From contig NZ_CP108394.1 in assembly GCF_041435215.1 (NCBI RefSeq), forward strand, positions 7,688,001 to 7,752,000: 64,000 nucleotides of DNA. The letters run 5' to 3'. Positions 53,127 through 62,632 of this stretch are shown here, piece by piece. Within the stretch, counting starts at the first letter, position 1, and each line of letters opens with the position of its first letter. The DNA is from Streptomyces sp. NBC_01314. Lineage in GTDB: Bacteria > Actinomycetota > Actinomycetes > Streptomycetales > Streptomycetaceae. Below the pieces are notes generated by a model. It saw only the letters and a program-made list of their open reading frames with translations. It was not told where the DNA came from and ran no database searches. The position numbers and the translations under genes were made by a program.

Positions 53127-54428
53127 GTGTACGTGAACAAGAACGCGGTCAGGGCCAACGTGGCGATCGCCGTGTGCGCCCTCTTTATTCTCTCCGTCGT
53201 GGCCTTGCTCTCCGCGATCGGGGACGACTCGTCGGCTGCCACGGCGGACCCGGTGACCACACCCTCCGCGACAGCCCCCGTGCCCAGCGGCAGCGGCAGC
53301 CAGGTCGCCGGTGACGTCAACGGGGACGGCTACGCGGACCTGGTCTTCGCAGCGCCTGCCGTCCACCCGGGCGCCAGGCACTCTGCCTACCTCGGTGTGG
53401 TCTACGGCACCGCGCGGGGACCGGACCCGGCCGTCCGCACCATCATGGACCCCATCGGCACGCAGCTGTCCCTGGATCAGCCGCTGGGAGGGGTCCGCAC
53501 CGCCGACCTCGACGGCGACGGCCATGCGGACATCCTGGCCGGCGGGTACGTCATCTGGGGCGGCCCCACCGGTCCCGGCGAGGACATTCCCTCCCCGAAG
53601 CTGGAGGGCGTACCGGGTGACTACGACGGTGACGGCCAAGTCGATCTCGCCGTGGGCGACGGCGCTGGGCTCCGCGTGCTGTACGGGCCGTTCACCCGTG
53701 AAGGGACGCCGCGCCGCACGGGTGCCACCCGCCCGAACCCGATCAGCGCGGCCGGCCTCGGTTACGACGACAGCGGCTTCTACCTCACCGCGGGCGACGC
53801 GGACGGCGACCGCGCCACCGACCTCGTCGTCACTGCCCACGGAGACGGCGAGCAGACACCGTCCGTGCTCCTGCACGGCCGGGCCGGGCCCGGTGGATTC
53901 ACGGCGCGCACGCAGGCGTTGCCGACCGGCAGCTCAGTGGCGTTCGGTGACTTCGACGGCGACGGCAAGGGCGACATCGCCACCGGAGACAGCGGCGACC
54001 GCAACAACGAGCCGGAGGCCGACACCGAATCCGCGCACGGCATCGTCATCCTCACCTACGGCGGAGGCCGTCCCCCCGGGCGCGTCGAGCCGGGAGCGAC
54101 CGGAAGCTATTCCACAGGTGACCTCGACCACGACGGTCGCGACGACCTTCTGATCTCCGTCCCGGGCGGCGCCAGGATCCTGTACGGCAGCGCCGACGGA
54201 CTGACGACGGACGGGGCCACCACACTGCGGCGCAACGGCGGCGGCGAAGAAGTCCCCGCCTCCGAGCGGCCGGCGCGGCTCGCAGCCGTACAGGACTTCG
54301 ACCAAGACGGGCGCGCTGACGTCGTACTCGACTGGTCCCGTGACGGGCTGGGTCCCTCACGGTGGTGGGTGATCGAAGGCGACAGCGACGAGGTCGCGGC
54401 CTTCACAGACGCCAAGTTCGCCGACTGA
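53127..54428 (+). CDS. Membrane-anchored FG-GAP/VCBS repeat protein
   Basis: 433 residues. An N-terminal hydrophobic anchor (ANVAIAVCALFILSVVALLS) is followed by a Thr/Ser/Pro linker and then a beta-propeller of FG-GAP repeats. Calcium-type loops recur: DVNGDGYADLVF, DLDGDGHADILA, DYDGDGQVDLAV, DADGDRATDLVV, DFDGDGKGDIAT, DLDHDGRDDLLI and DFDQDGRADVVL. Seven repeats suit one propeller on the outer face. GTG start at 53127 with GAGGAGGGG upstream. Monocistronic. Function unknown; adhesion or carbohydrate contact is typical of the fold. Confidence 0.88.
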   Translation: MYVNKNAVRANVAIAVCALFILSVVALLSAIGDDSSAATADPVTTPSATAPVPSGSGSQVAGDVNGDGYADLVFAAPAVHPGARHSAYLGVVYGTARGPDPAVRTIMDPIGTQLSLDQPLGGVRTADLDGDGHADILAGGYVIWGGPTGPGEDIPSPKLEGVPGDYDGDGQVDLAVGDGAGLRVLYGPFTREGTPRRTGATRPNPISAAGLGYDDSGFYLTAGDADGDRATDLVVTAHGDGEQTPSVLLHGRAGPGGFTARTQALPTGSSVAFGDFDGDGKGDIATGDSGDRNNEPEADTESAHGIVILTYGGGRPPGRVEPGATGSYSTGDLDHDGRDDLLISVPGGARILYGSADGLTTDGATTLRRNGGGEEVPASERPARLAAVQDFDQDGRADVVLDWSRDGLGPSRWWVIEGDSDEVAAFTDAKFAD

Positions 54429-54479
54429 GCCGAAGAACCTGTCCCTGAACTTCCTGAGCGGCACCGCCCCGGTCGCTCA

Positions 54480-54850
54480 CGGACCAGGCGGCCTGCCTCG
54501 CGGTATGGCCACCCGCGACGATCTCCCGGCGCTGGGCCTTGGGTGAGCCGACGCAGTTGTGCAGGTGGGGGAGGGGCGGCAGTCGGCCGGGGAGAAACGC
54601 GCCTGGATGACGGGCAGTCCGATCGCGGTGGCACGCAGGGCCCACTGCGTGCTGGCGATACCGTTCGGGCAGGTCACACGCTTGTTGTCCGCGAACTGCA
54701 GACCACGATCAGTGCCAGCCGCCCCGGGGACCAGGCAGGCTTCCCCCGTACCGGGAACAGGGCGGCGAAGTACTCGTCCCGGAATATCACCTCCAGCTCG
54801 CCCCGGACCTGGATCGTCAGACTCCCCCTGGGGAATGTGGCCTTCGCCAT
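54480..54850 (-). pseudogene. IS1182-family transposase remnant
   Basis: ATG at 54850 opens MAKATFPRGSLTIQVRGELE and FRDEYFAALFPVRGKPAWSP, the N terminus of IS1182-type DDE transposases. After about 60 codons the frame shifts and continues with TCPNGIASTQWALRATAIGL and IQARFSPADCRP, which belong to the C-terminal part. The central catalytic domain is deleted. It lies just left of repeat copy 3. Confidence 0.75.
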
Positions 54851-55007
54851 CCGCACCGTCTCCACCGGAATTTCCCCAGGCTCCTGCGGCCGCAGCGGCA
54901 CCCGAACCCTCCCCAAACAGCAACGTCGGCCTTGAAGACCACAACCAGGTCTCGAAGGCCGACGTCACGCACAGGCCCGCATTCGCCAACAGCGTCCGAG
55001 TAGAGGG

Positions 55008-55411
55008 GCGGAGCCTCTGTGCGTTGGAAGGTAAATCCGCTGCGCCCGGGTTCGCTTCCAGTCTTTGGGCTGGCGCGATCGTCTCCTGACTCTTCAGCGC
55101 GATCCTGCCGGGCCTCATTGAGGCCGCGTTGAGGCCGCAAGGACAGGAACGGACTGACAAGGGCTGACTGGCCCCAACACGGATAGCCGCAGCTGACCTG
55201 CGAAAACGTCATGGATGAGCGTTGATCGACAAGGCCCGCCAAGATCCTCAAAGGGCTCATAATCCGTCGGCCGTGGGTTCGAGTCCCACCCGCCCCACTT
55301 CCGCAGGTCTCTGACCTGCGGAAACGTTCTTTTTTGGGTGCCGGGGCGTCAACTTTGCCTGAACGGACCGAATCCGCTGCTCGCGAGTTTGGTTCCGGAG
55401 CGGTCTATGGC
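55008..55411 (+). repeat. Dispersed repeat copy 3, with the 3' half of tRNA-Met(CAU)
   Basis: Hairpin module 55008-55040, then 210 bp, then the half-tRNA block 55253-55297 (one base differs from copies 1 and 2 in the anticodon stem: GGGCT for GGACT), then the TTCCGCAGGTC hairpin and about 75 bp including GAATCCGCTGCTCG. Direct-repeat partner of copy 2, 35.8 kb away. No complete tRNA and no integrase nearby. Confidence 0.75.
55299..55336 (+). terminator. Terminator after tRNA-half repeat copy 3
   Basis: Stem TTCCGCAGGTC/GACCTGCGGAA, 3-nt loop, then ACGTTC and six T. A good rho-independent terminator directly after the half-tRNA. Confidence 0.75.
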
Positions 55412-55963
55412 GGCTGGAAATCCGCTGACCTGCGCGGATGAACCGACCTGGTGTTGGTGCGGGCCTCGGAGGGTGGTCGGTCTGAGGGCCGGAACGGTGA
55501 ATTCGGGACGCCGGCAGGACGCGGGGGCTGCGAGGGGGCGAGGACGCCGGTTTGCTGGGTCGTCCACGGCGTGGTGCGTGAGGACATCGGTGCCCGGAAA
55601 GTGTCCGTGAAGGGTGGTCTGCGCTCCGGTCTCACGGCCGGATGCGGGTTGTTGAGGGTTGCGTCCTGTGGGGTGGTGTATAGGTTCCGCCTGATCCGGG
55701 GGGCCTCGGCGTCGGAGTCGGTGCCTGGATACGAGAACGGCCACCGGCTGATCCTCAGAGAACGACCAAGATCGTGAAGAAGACCGGTGCGGTGACCGTA
55801 CCTGGCCGGTTGTCTTTGTTCACGTTGGCACAGGAACCTCGCCTCGGTGAGTCTGGACCGAGTCAGCCGTAGTGAGCGGTGCTGGTGGCGTTACGCCATG
55901 TGGGCCGCTTCGCCCCACCGCCTCCGGCAGCCGGTCCTAAGCGGTGGAGGGCTCCAATGTTGG
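55412..55963. other. Intergenic, no gene recognised
   Basis: Frames on both strands are open for up to 130 codons but are Arg/Pro-rich and show no motif, start or ribosome site that I trust. Confidence 0.5.
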
Positions 55964-55988
55964 TGATGTATCTTGATGGCATACATCA
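55964..55988. promoter_or_regulatory. VapBC operator
   Basis: Perfect inverted repeat TGATGTAT-9-ATACATCA, 20 bp upstream of the vapB start. It probably binds the VapB-VapC complex for autoregulation and overlaps the expected promoter. Confidence 0.7.
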
Positions 55989-56007
55989 TGAATGCTGGAG
56001 GTGCTCG

Positions 56008-56241
56008 ATGTCCGTCACCCAGATTGATCTCGATGACGAGGCACTCGCCGAGGCCATGCGGCTGATGGGTGTCACGACGAAGAAGGAGACGGTCAACGCG
56101 GCCTTGCGGGACTACGTGGCCCGGATCAAGAGGCTTGAGGCCGCCGAGAAGCTGGCCGCACGCGGTGCGCGTGGTGAGTTCGAGCAGGCCGCGGCGGCGC
56201 ATGACGCGGGCAAGCGTGCCCGACGCGAGGCCTTCGAGTGA
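56008..56241 (+). CDS. vapB: VapB-type antitoxin
   Basis: 77 residues. The N-terminal ribbon-helix-helix-like region VTQIDLDDEALAEAMRLMG and KKETVNAALRDYV binds DNA as a dimer, and the charged C-terminal helix would wrap around and inhibit the toxin. ATG at 56008 with GGAGG 9 bp upstream. Overlaps vapC by 4 bp (GTGA). Confidence 0.88.
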   Translation: MSVTQIDLDDEALAEAMRLMGVTTKKETVNAALRDYVARIKRLEAAEKLAARGARGEFEQAAAAHDAGKRARREAFE

Positions 56242-56645
56242 TCACATACCTGCTCGACACCTCCGCCCTGTGGCATCTGTTCCGCACCCCCGGAGCATTG
56301 CCGCCCTGGGAGGGACACATCGCCGCCGGGGTGTTCCATCTCTGCGAGCCGACACGCGCCGAGTTTCTCTACTCGGCAACCAGTTCCTCCCACCGGGACG
56401 AGCTCGCGGAGGAGTTGGACGCACTCTGTCACCTCTCTCCCGTTCCGAAGAGTGCCTGGCGTTGGGTCGACACCGCCCAGTACAAGCTGACCCAGCGGGG
56501 CCAGCATCGCGTGGCAGGAGCGATCGACCTGTTGGTGTGCGCGACCGCGGTTCACCACGGGTACACCGTCCTCCACGTGGACAACGACTTCGCGACGGTG
56601 GCCGAAGTGCTCAAGGAGGTTCAGCAGCGGGACGTACGAGCCTGA
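56238..56645 (+). CDS. vapC: VapC-type PIN-domain ribonuclease toxin
   Basis: 135 residues. PIN-domain acidic residues are all present: Asp7 in YLLDTSALWHL, Glu42 in TRAEFLYS, Asp97 in GAIDLLVCATA and Asp115 in HVDNDF. VapC toxins cut tRNA or rRNA with Mg2+. GTG start overlapping the vapB stop. The pair lies 0.6 kb from repeat copy 3, a usual place for island-stabilising modules. Confidence 0.9.
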   Translation: MITYLLDTSALWHLFRTPGALPPWEGHIAAGVFHLCEPTRAEFLYSATSSSHRDELAEELDALCHLSPVPKSAWRWVDTAQYKLTQRGQHRVAGAIDLLVCATAVHHGYTVLHVDNDFATVAEVLKEVQQRDVRA

Positions 56646-56768
56646 TCTCCTGGGGCTCCGGTGGCGCCACGACTGGCTTCACCCAGCCGCGCGGCCGGAG
56701 AAGCGGCAGGGCTGCCGCGCCGATCAGTCCGGCCTCGTCGAGTCTGTGCTCTCGCCGGCCGTGAGTGC

Positions 56769-58238
56769 TCAGTCCGCGTCGGCCACGATGGAGCCGACGC
56801 GTTCGGCCAGAGTCGGGTCGCGTCGGACCAGGAGGGCCGCGTAGCCGACGGCGGCGAGCAGGGCGGCGACCGCCACGTAGGGGAACCAGTTGTAAGGCGC
56901 GGGCTGGCCCGGCTTGGCGAGGTAGTAGAGCGGGATCAGGATGGCCACCGTACCGAGCGCGGGCAGTACCAGGTGGCGGACCACCCGGAACTCCTGCGGC
57001 CGGTACCTGCGGTAGTACAGCGGCAGGGCGATGTTGGACGCGAGGTAGACCAGCAGGATCAGGATGGCGCCGAGAGTCGATGACTCGGTGAAGAAGACCA
57101 CCGGGTTCATCGAGTCGCCGGAGGACCCCAGCAGGTGGCCCAGGGCCCAGCCGCCGATGATCAGCAGAGCGGTGGCGGTGAAGGTGATGATCGCCTTGTT
57201 CGGTGTGCGGCGGATGGGGTGCACGTAACCGAAGAAAGAGGGGAGCAGCCCCTCGCGTCCGGCGTTGAACACCAGGCGGGCCTGGGAGTTGATGCCGGCG
57301 ATCAGCACGCCGAGGGTGGAGGTCAGTCCGCCGAGGTAGGCGAGGAACGCCAGCGCGCCGAGGGTGTGGTGGGCCACCTCGATGAAGGGGATCCGGGAGG
57401 CGCCGAGTCGGGTCACGTCGTAGCCGAAGCCCGTCACCGTGGAGTAGGCGAAGAGGATGTAACTCACCGTCATGATTGCGACGGAGGAGAACACCGCGCG
57501 GCCGACGTTGTGACGCGGATTCTCCGTCTCCTCGGCGAGTGCCGCCGAGTTCTCCCAGCCGATGAACAGGTACACCGCCAGCGGGAAGCCGGCCGCCAGC
57601 CCCGTGAAGCCGTCGCTGATGTGGCTGGGCAGGAACGGGTCGAAGGACAGCTCGCCGCGGTGTTCCACCAGCGCGGCGACCGAGACCACGACCAGCACCA
57701 GCATCTCCGCGCCGAAGAAGTAGCCGGCCCACTTGGTGGAGACCACCACCCCGCGCAGCATCAGCGTCACGGCCAGCCCGGTGAGCAGCAGCGTCCAGAT
57801 GATCCACGGCAGGTCTACGCCGGTGTAGTGGCGCAGGGTGATCTGCACGAACCCGCCGGAGATCGAGATGACGCCGGCCATCGCGATGATGTAGCCCAGC
57901 GCCGCCAGCAGCGCCGTGGTCACCGCGCTGACCGGCCCGAAGGTCTTGCCGACGAAGGTGATGAAGCTGCCCGCCGAGGGGTGCGCCCGGGAGAACTCCG
58001 CCAGCGTGTTGCCGAGGAGCGCCACCGCGATGCCCGCGGCCAGGATGGTCAGCGGTGACGCCACTCCCGCGGTGGTGGCCAGGAAGGCGAAACCGAAGAA
58101 GAAGCTCATGGCCGGGCCGACGTTGGCCATCGTGGCGGCGGCGATGTCCGCCATGCCGAGGACGCCGCCGCGCAGCCGCTGCGGCGCGCCGCCGACGGGA
58201 CCCGGCGGGGACAACGGGCCGGCTCCGGGGTTGGGCAT
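56769..58238 (-). CDS. APC-family amino-acid permease
   Basis: 489 residues with about 12 TM segments. The first helix MADIAAATMANVGPAMSFFFG and later FIGWENSAALAEETENPRHN (helix 6 to loop signature) mark the amino acid/polyamine/organocation superfamily. It lies 75 bp downstream of the GntR regulator in the same direction, so probably in its regulon. Substrate not determinable. Confidence 0.9.
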   Translation of the reverse strand: MPNPGAGPLSPPGPVGGAPQRLRGGVLGMADIAAATMANVGPAMSFFFGFAFLATTAGVASPLTILAAGIAVALLGNTLAEFSRAHPSAGSFITFVGKTFGPVSAVTTALLAALGYIIAMAGVISISGGFVQITLRHYTGVDLPWIIWTLLLTGLAVTLMLRGVVVSTKWAGYFFGAEMLVLVVVSVAALVEHRGELSFDPFLPSHISDGFTGLAAGFPLAVYLFIGWENSAALAEETENPRHNVGRAVFSSVAIMTVSYILFAYSTVTGFGYDVTRLGASRIPFIEVAHHTLGALAFLAYLGGLTSTLGVLIAGINSQARLVFNAGREGLLPSFFGYVHPIRRTPNKAIITFTATALLIIGGWALGHLLGSSGDSMNPVVFFTESSTLGAILILLVYLASNIALPLYYRRYRPQEFRVVRHLVLPALGTVAILIPLYYLAKPGQPAPYNWFPYVAVAALLAAVGYAALLVRRDPTLAERVGSIVADAD

Positions 58239-58313
58239 GGCGGCAACTCCTCGTGCGGTGGCGGCGTGATGGATGCGCGGGTTCTCGACAGCCGGGCCGT
58301 CGCGGACCGGGCG

Positions 58314-59048
58314 TCAGCGGTGCCGGAAACGGTGGTGTGCCTTCACCGCCTGCACGGCCGGATCGGTCGCACCCCGCCCGAGTTCGGTGAGAAGTTCGGC
58401 GTGGCAGCGGTTCTGCGCCCGTACGACCGCGGGTTCCGGCGCGGGCAGCAGCAGGCACAGCCGGCCGAGCAGATCGGCGGCGAACTCACGGATTCCGGCG
58501 CCGCCGAGCGCCACCGCGAGGTCCAGGTGGAATCGGGTCTCCAGCTCGGCCAGGCGTGCCGGGTCGTCGGTCTGTTCCATCTCCTCGACCAGTGCCCGGA
58601 GCCCGTCCAGCCGTTCGGCCGGGACCTCTCCCGAACTGTGCGCCACGAGGCCGCATTCGAGCAGGAGGTGGAAGGCGTCCAGCGAAGCCGCCTCCTTGAG
58701 GTCGTGGGTGAGGGCTACGACGGTGGCCCAGTCCTGCGCGACGAAGGTTCCGCCCGCCCGTCCGCGCCGGCGGTCGAGCAGGCCCTCCTGGCACATGCCC
58801 TCCAGCGCGCGGCGCACGGTGATCTCGCCGATTCCCAGCTCCTCGGCGAGGACCCCGGCGTCCGGCAGCCGGTCTCCAGGCTGCACGGATCGCAGGCGTA
58901 CCCGCAGTGCGATCCGTGACCGGACGAGATCGGATCCGCTCTGGCCCCCGCCGGGCAGGGCGCGGGCGTGTCCCACGCCGGTGACCGATGTCGTCTGGGC
59001 CGGGCCTGGCGGTTTGTAAGGCCCGAACTTGCCCGCTGCATTCGCCAC
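58314..59048 (-). CDS. GntR-family regulator (FadR/FCD type)
   Basis: 244 residues. Winged helix-turn-helix at about 38-100 (LRSVQPGDRLPDAGVLAEEL, then GIGEITVRRALEGMCQEGLL), followed by an all-helical FCD ligand domain. GTG start at 59048. Divergent from the permease at 59748 and co-directional with the one at 56769, so it may control both amino-acid carriers. Confidence 0.88.
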   Translation of the reverse strand: MANAAGKFGPYKPPGPAQTTSVTGVGHARALPGGGQSGSDLVRSRIALRVRLRSVQPGDRLPDAGVLAEELGIGEITVRRALEGMCQEGLLDRRRGRAGGTFVAQDWATVVALTHDLKEAASLDAFHLLLECGLVAHSSGEVPAERLDGLRALVEEMEQTDDPARLAELETRFHLDLAVALGGAGIREFAADLLGRLCLLLPAPEPAVVRAQNRCHAELLTELGRGATDPAVQAVKAHHRFRHR

Positions 59049-59747
59049 GGCGCCACCCTAACGGCCTGCTGATCGCCGTCGCTGCCCACGACGGCCCTCG
59101 TGCGGTGCGCCGGGTCGGCGCCGAGGGCGAGCTCGCGCTCGGTGAGGGGGGAGGTCCGCCGGTGGTTCCGGCGACGACGCCACTGTGTGGTGCATGGGGA
59201 CTCCCGAGGAGGTTCCGAATCGGCCCGGAACAGCCGGGGCACGGCATGGCGCGGTACGGGCGTCGCGACGGGAGGAGCGGGTCGCGATGCAGGAAAAATT
59301 AGAGCAAGGTGAACAGTTAAACAAGACCCTGCCGCGACCGGTCCGGGAGGCGGAGGAGGGGCAGGGGTGGCGGTCGGCTCGCCATAGCCCTGACCTGGGG
59401 ATTTATGCCCCAGCGGGCCCGCCGCCGGGGTCCGTCGACGGGGCGAGAGGGGGCGGGTGCGAGGCATGCGTGCCCCGGGGAAGGCGCGTTGACGCCATGG
59501 GGTGGACGACTGGACCCCTTGTTTTATTCGATCGTTCTGAACTATTTTCCTGAACGCCGCCGGTTCGACCGGTCCAGCAGGCACCGGACCCGGAGGCCAC
59601 GGTCCACCATGCCCTCCCACCGACCGTGATCGCCACCAGCACCGTTACCCGGCACCCCGCACACCCCGCCCGGCGGCATCCACGCGGCGACCCCGCCCGA
59701 TCCCGCCGGCACCTTCCCTCGTCCCCACCTGCCTCCTGGATGTCGAG
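59049..59747. other. Divergent intergenic region, GntR to permease
   Basis: 700 bp without a convincing gene. AT-rich pockets at 59290-59330 and 59520-59555 (TTGTTTTATTCGATCG) are likely promoter areas. No known RNA element seen. Confidence 0.5.
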
Positions 59748-61202
59748 ATGACTACACAAGCCCCGCGTCCCGCCCCCGATCCGGTGACCACCACCGAGAG
59801 CGCCTCAGAAGGATCCGGCCTGCAAGCCGGACTGAAGAACCGTCACCTGTCGATGATCGCGATCGGTGGTGTCATCGGTGCCGGCCTGTTCGTCGGCTCC
59901 GGATCGGGCATCGCCGCCGCCGGTCCCGGCATCCTGATCTCCTACCTGCTCGTCGGCACCCTCGTCGTCCTCGTCATGCGGATGCTCGGTGAGATGGCCG
60001 CGGCCAACCCCACCTCCGGCTCGTTCTCCGCCTACGCGGACCGTGCGCTGGGTCGCTGGGCCGGCTTCACCATCGGCTGGCTGTACTGGTTCTTCTGGGT
60101 CGTGGTGCTCGCCGTCGAGGCGACCGCCGGCGCCAAGATCCTGGCCGGATGGATCCCTGCGGTCCCGCAGTGGGGCTGGGCCCTGCTCGTCATGGTCGTC
60201 CTCACCGCCACCAACCTCGTCTCCGTCGGCTCCTACGGCGAGTTCGAGTTCTGGTTCGCCGGTATCAAGGTCGTCGCCATCGCCGCGTTCATCGTGATCG
60301 GTGGACTCGCGATCTTCGGCCTGCTGCCCGGCTCGGACCACCCGGCATCCGGCTTCTCCAACCTGACCGAGCACGGCGGGTTCCTGCCCAACGGGCCGGG
60401 GGCGATTCTCACCGGCATCCTGATGGTGGTCTTCTCCTTCATGGGCAGCGAGATCGTCACCCTGGCCGCCGGTGAGACCGAGGACCCGCAGGCCGCGGTC
60501 ACCAAGGCCACCAACAGCGTGATCTGGCGGATCGCGGTGTTCTACCTGGGCTCGATCCTGGTCGTGGTGTCGCTGCTGCGCTGGGACGACCCGGCGATCC
60601 TCAAGGACGGCTCGTACGTCGCCGCGCTGAACTCCGTCGGCATCCCGCACGCCGGCGAGATCATGAACGCCATCGTGCTCACCTCCGTGCTGTCCTGTCT
60701 CAACTCCGGCCTCTACACCGCGTCCCGGATGGCGTTCTCGCTCGGCCGTCGCAGCGACGCCCCGGCCGCCTTCGCCCGCACCAGCGGGCGCGGAGTCCCG
60801 CATGCGGCCATCCTGGCCTCGGTGGTCTTCGGCTTTGTCGCCGTCGCCTTCAACTACCTCTGGCCGGACACGGTTTTCCAGTTCCTACTGAACTCCTCCG
60901 GCGCGATAGCCCTCTTCGTCTGGCTGGTGATCTGCTTCTCCCAGCTGCGGATGCGTAAGATCATCCAGCGGGAGTCGCCGGACAAGCTGGTCGTCAGGAT
61001 GTGGCTCTACCCGTATCTGACCTGGGTCACCATCGCGATGATCACGTTCGTTCTGGTCTACATGCTGACCGACACCGCCGACGGCGGCGGCCGCGACCAG
61101 GTCGTCCTGTCCACCTTGGTGGCCGGGGCCGTGGTGGCCTTCGCGCTGGTCCGCGAGCGGCTGGCACGCAACGCCCGGCAGGGCAAGGTCATCTCTTCGT
61201 AG
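59748..61202 (+). CDS. APC-family amino-acid permease (GABA/aromatic permease type)
   Basis: 484 residues, about 12 TM helices. The AAT-subfamily signature is clear: RHLSMIAIGGVIGAGLFVGS in helix 1, PTSGSFSAYADRALG, and FSFMGSEIVTLAAGETEDPQ in helix 6. It is a proton symporter of an amino acid such as GABA, Asn or an aromatic one. The weak ribosome site before ATG 59748 leaves the start a little uncertain. Confidence 0.92.
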   Translation: MTTQAPRPAPDPVTTTESASEGSGLQAGLKNRHLSMIAIGGVIGAGLFVGSGSGIAAAGPGILISYLLVGTLVVLVMRMLGEMAAANPTSGSFSAYADRALGRWAGFTIGWLYWFFWVVVLAVEATAGAKILAGWIPAVPQWGWALLVMVVLTATNLVSVGSYGEFEFWFAGIKVVAIAAFIVIGGLAIFGLLPGSDHPASGFSNLTEHGGFLPNGPGAILTGILMVVFSFMGSEIVTLAAGETEDPQAAVTKATNSVIWRIAVFYLGSILVVVSLLRWDDPAILKDGSYVAALNSVGIPHAGEIMNAIVLTSVLSCLNSGLYTASRMAFSLGRRSDAPAAFARTSGRGVPHAAILASVVFGFVAVAFNYLWPDTVFQFLLNSSGAIALFVWLVICFSQLRMRKIIQRESPDKLVVRMWLYPYLTWVTIAMITFVLVYMLTDTADGGGRDQVVLSTLVAGAVVAFALVRERLARNARQGKVISS

Positions 61203-61565
61203 CAGCCAGGGCCCGTTGTACGGCCGTCCCGACCCGCCGGTGACGCGGCCCTCCCGCCGCGTCACTGGCTTCACGGCCGTACCCGTCATGTCGGGCCGGT
61301 ATGTCCCGCGGGGGCGGGCCGGTACTCCAGTCGGGCCGCGGTCGGGATGGTCGTCGCGTGGCTCGGGACGCGGGTGTGGTGGCACCTGGTCTTCGTTTCC
61401 GCAGACCGGCGGGCATCCGGTGTCGAGCCGGGCCACTGTGGGCCGCTGCTGCCGAACTCGGCGACATCGAGTTCGCCGGTAACGGCCCGGAATCGTCACC
61501 TCATGGTGGACACCTGCGCGTAGCTCCCTCGGCGGACAACGGCACCCGCCGCAGAGCCTGCGCGG
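61203..61565. other. Intergenic, nothing recognised
   Basis: Between the permease and the hairpin repeat I see no gene. An imperfect inverted sequence (GTGACGCGGCC...GGCCGCGTCAC-like) near 61.24 kb may be the permease terminator. Confidence 0.4.
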
Positions 61566-61597
61566 GCGGAGCCTCTGCGCGGTGGAAGGAGATCCGC
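61566..61597 (+). repeat. Hairpin module of the dispersed repeat, solo copy
   Basis: GCGGA and TCCGC arms enclose GCCTCTGCGCGGTGGAAGGA-like sequence. It is closest to the module at 55008-55040. Here the tRNA half is absent, and PNPOx-like coding sequence begins about 10 bp to its right. Confidence 0.65.
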
Positions 61598-61607
61598 TGT
61601 GCCATGT

Positions 61608-61880
61608 TTCGACGAGTCGCGAAGAACAGGCGGTCGTCGTCGATGTCCTTGACGATCAGGACCCGGCTGGACGGCACCCTGACACATCGACCGTGCACAG
61701 GCTCATGGCGTGCGGTTCCGGCCGGCCCGCAGCGCCGGCTGCGAGGATCCATTCGCCGATCGCGGACAACGGGTTGTCCGGGAGGCCGTGCTCCTGGAAA
61801 CGGCCGTCACCCACGTTCGCGAAGACCGGAACCGAGCTGAGCTTGTCGCGCATCGTCTCGGGCACGTGCAGCACACCCAT
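61608..61880 (-). pseudogene. PNPOx-family (pyridoxamine oxidase-like) N-terminal remnant
   Basis: ATG 61880 opens MGVLHVPETMRDKLSSVPVF and NPLSAIGEWILAAGAAGRPE, followed by PHAMSLCTVDVSG. A frameshift near 61687 moves to PSSRVLIVKDIDDDRLFFAT, the FMN/substrate strand of PdxH-like oxidases. The gene then ends abruptly at the repeat module near 61607. The remaining half is not found in the window. Confidence 0.75.
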
Positions 61881-61939
61881 CTCTCCCCGTGGCTGTTCTC
61901 GGTTGCCGAGAAACGATCTGGCAGCCTACCTTCGGGCCC

Positions 61940-62632
61940 ATGGCGGACGACGAACGCACGCGCGCGGCCCGACTGCTGGACGCCCAGGCCAAGGCCGAAC
62001 AACTCTTCACGGAGATCGAGAAGCGCGGGCTCGTCGCGCCGGGTGAGGGGGAGCGGGCGGTCAGCGACCGCGTCCGGGACCTGGCGAACGAGCTGTTCGG
62101 CACGACCCGGCACTGGCACAAGCGGATCGTCCGCTCCGGACCCAACACGCTGAAGCCCTACCGGGAGAATCCACCGGACCGGGTCATGGGCGCGGACGAC
62201 ATCGTGTTCGCCGACCTCGGGCCGATCTTCGCGGAGTACGAGGCCGACTTCGGCCGGACGTTCGTGCTGGGCGACGACCCGGTCAAGCACCGGCTGCGCG
62301 ACGACCTGCCGAAGGTCTTCGAGGCCGGCCGCCGCATCTTCGAAGCCGACCCGGACATCACCGGCGCACGGCTGTACGCCGAGGTCGAGCGGCTCGCGAA
62401 GGAAGCCGGGTGGGAGCTGGGCGGCTGGCACGCCGGGCACCTGGTGGGAGAGTTCCCGCACGAGTGGATCGACGGCGCGGACACGGAGTCGTACATCGCC
62501 CCCGCCAACGACACCCCACTGCGGCGCACCGACAAGGCAGGGCGCTCCTGCCACTGGATCCTGGAGATCCATCTCATCGACCAGGAACGGGAGTTCGGAG
62601 GCTTCTACGAGGAACTGCTCACCCTCGGCTGA
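61940..62632 (+). CDS. M24 metallopeptidase-family (Xaa-Pro aminopeptidase-like) protein
   Basis: 230 residues of pita-bread fold without the usual N-terminal domain. Metal-ligand regions are recognisable: DDIVFADLGPIFAEYEADFG (paired Asp), GWHAGHLVGEFPHEW (His) and HWILEIHLID (Glu). It may hydrolyse a peptide or be a non-peptidase relative, since the N-terminal specificity domain is missing. I chose ATG 61940 because it starts MADDERTRAARLL; the upstream frame reads into the broken PNPOx promoter. No Shine-Dalgarno seen. Confidence 0.78.
   Translation: MADDERTRAARLLDAQAKAEQLFTEIEKRGLVAPGEGERAVSDRVRDLANELFGTTRHWHKRIVRSGPNTLKPYRENPPDRVMGADDIVFADLGPIFAEYEADFGRTFVLGDDPVKHRLRDDLPKVFEAGRRIFEADPDITGARLYAEVERLAKEAGWELGGWHAGHLVGEFPHEWIDGADTESYIAPANDTPLRRTDKAGRSCHWILEIHLIDQEREFGGFYEELLTLG

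Noticed and set aside
55446..55777. Coding region on the plus strand after repeat copy 3
   Set aside because: Open frame only; no ribosome site and no family features.
56611..58458. Long minus-strand frame over the APC permease
   Set aside because: A shadow frame of the permease gene, full of Arg and Pro, without any motif.
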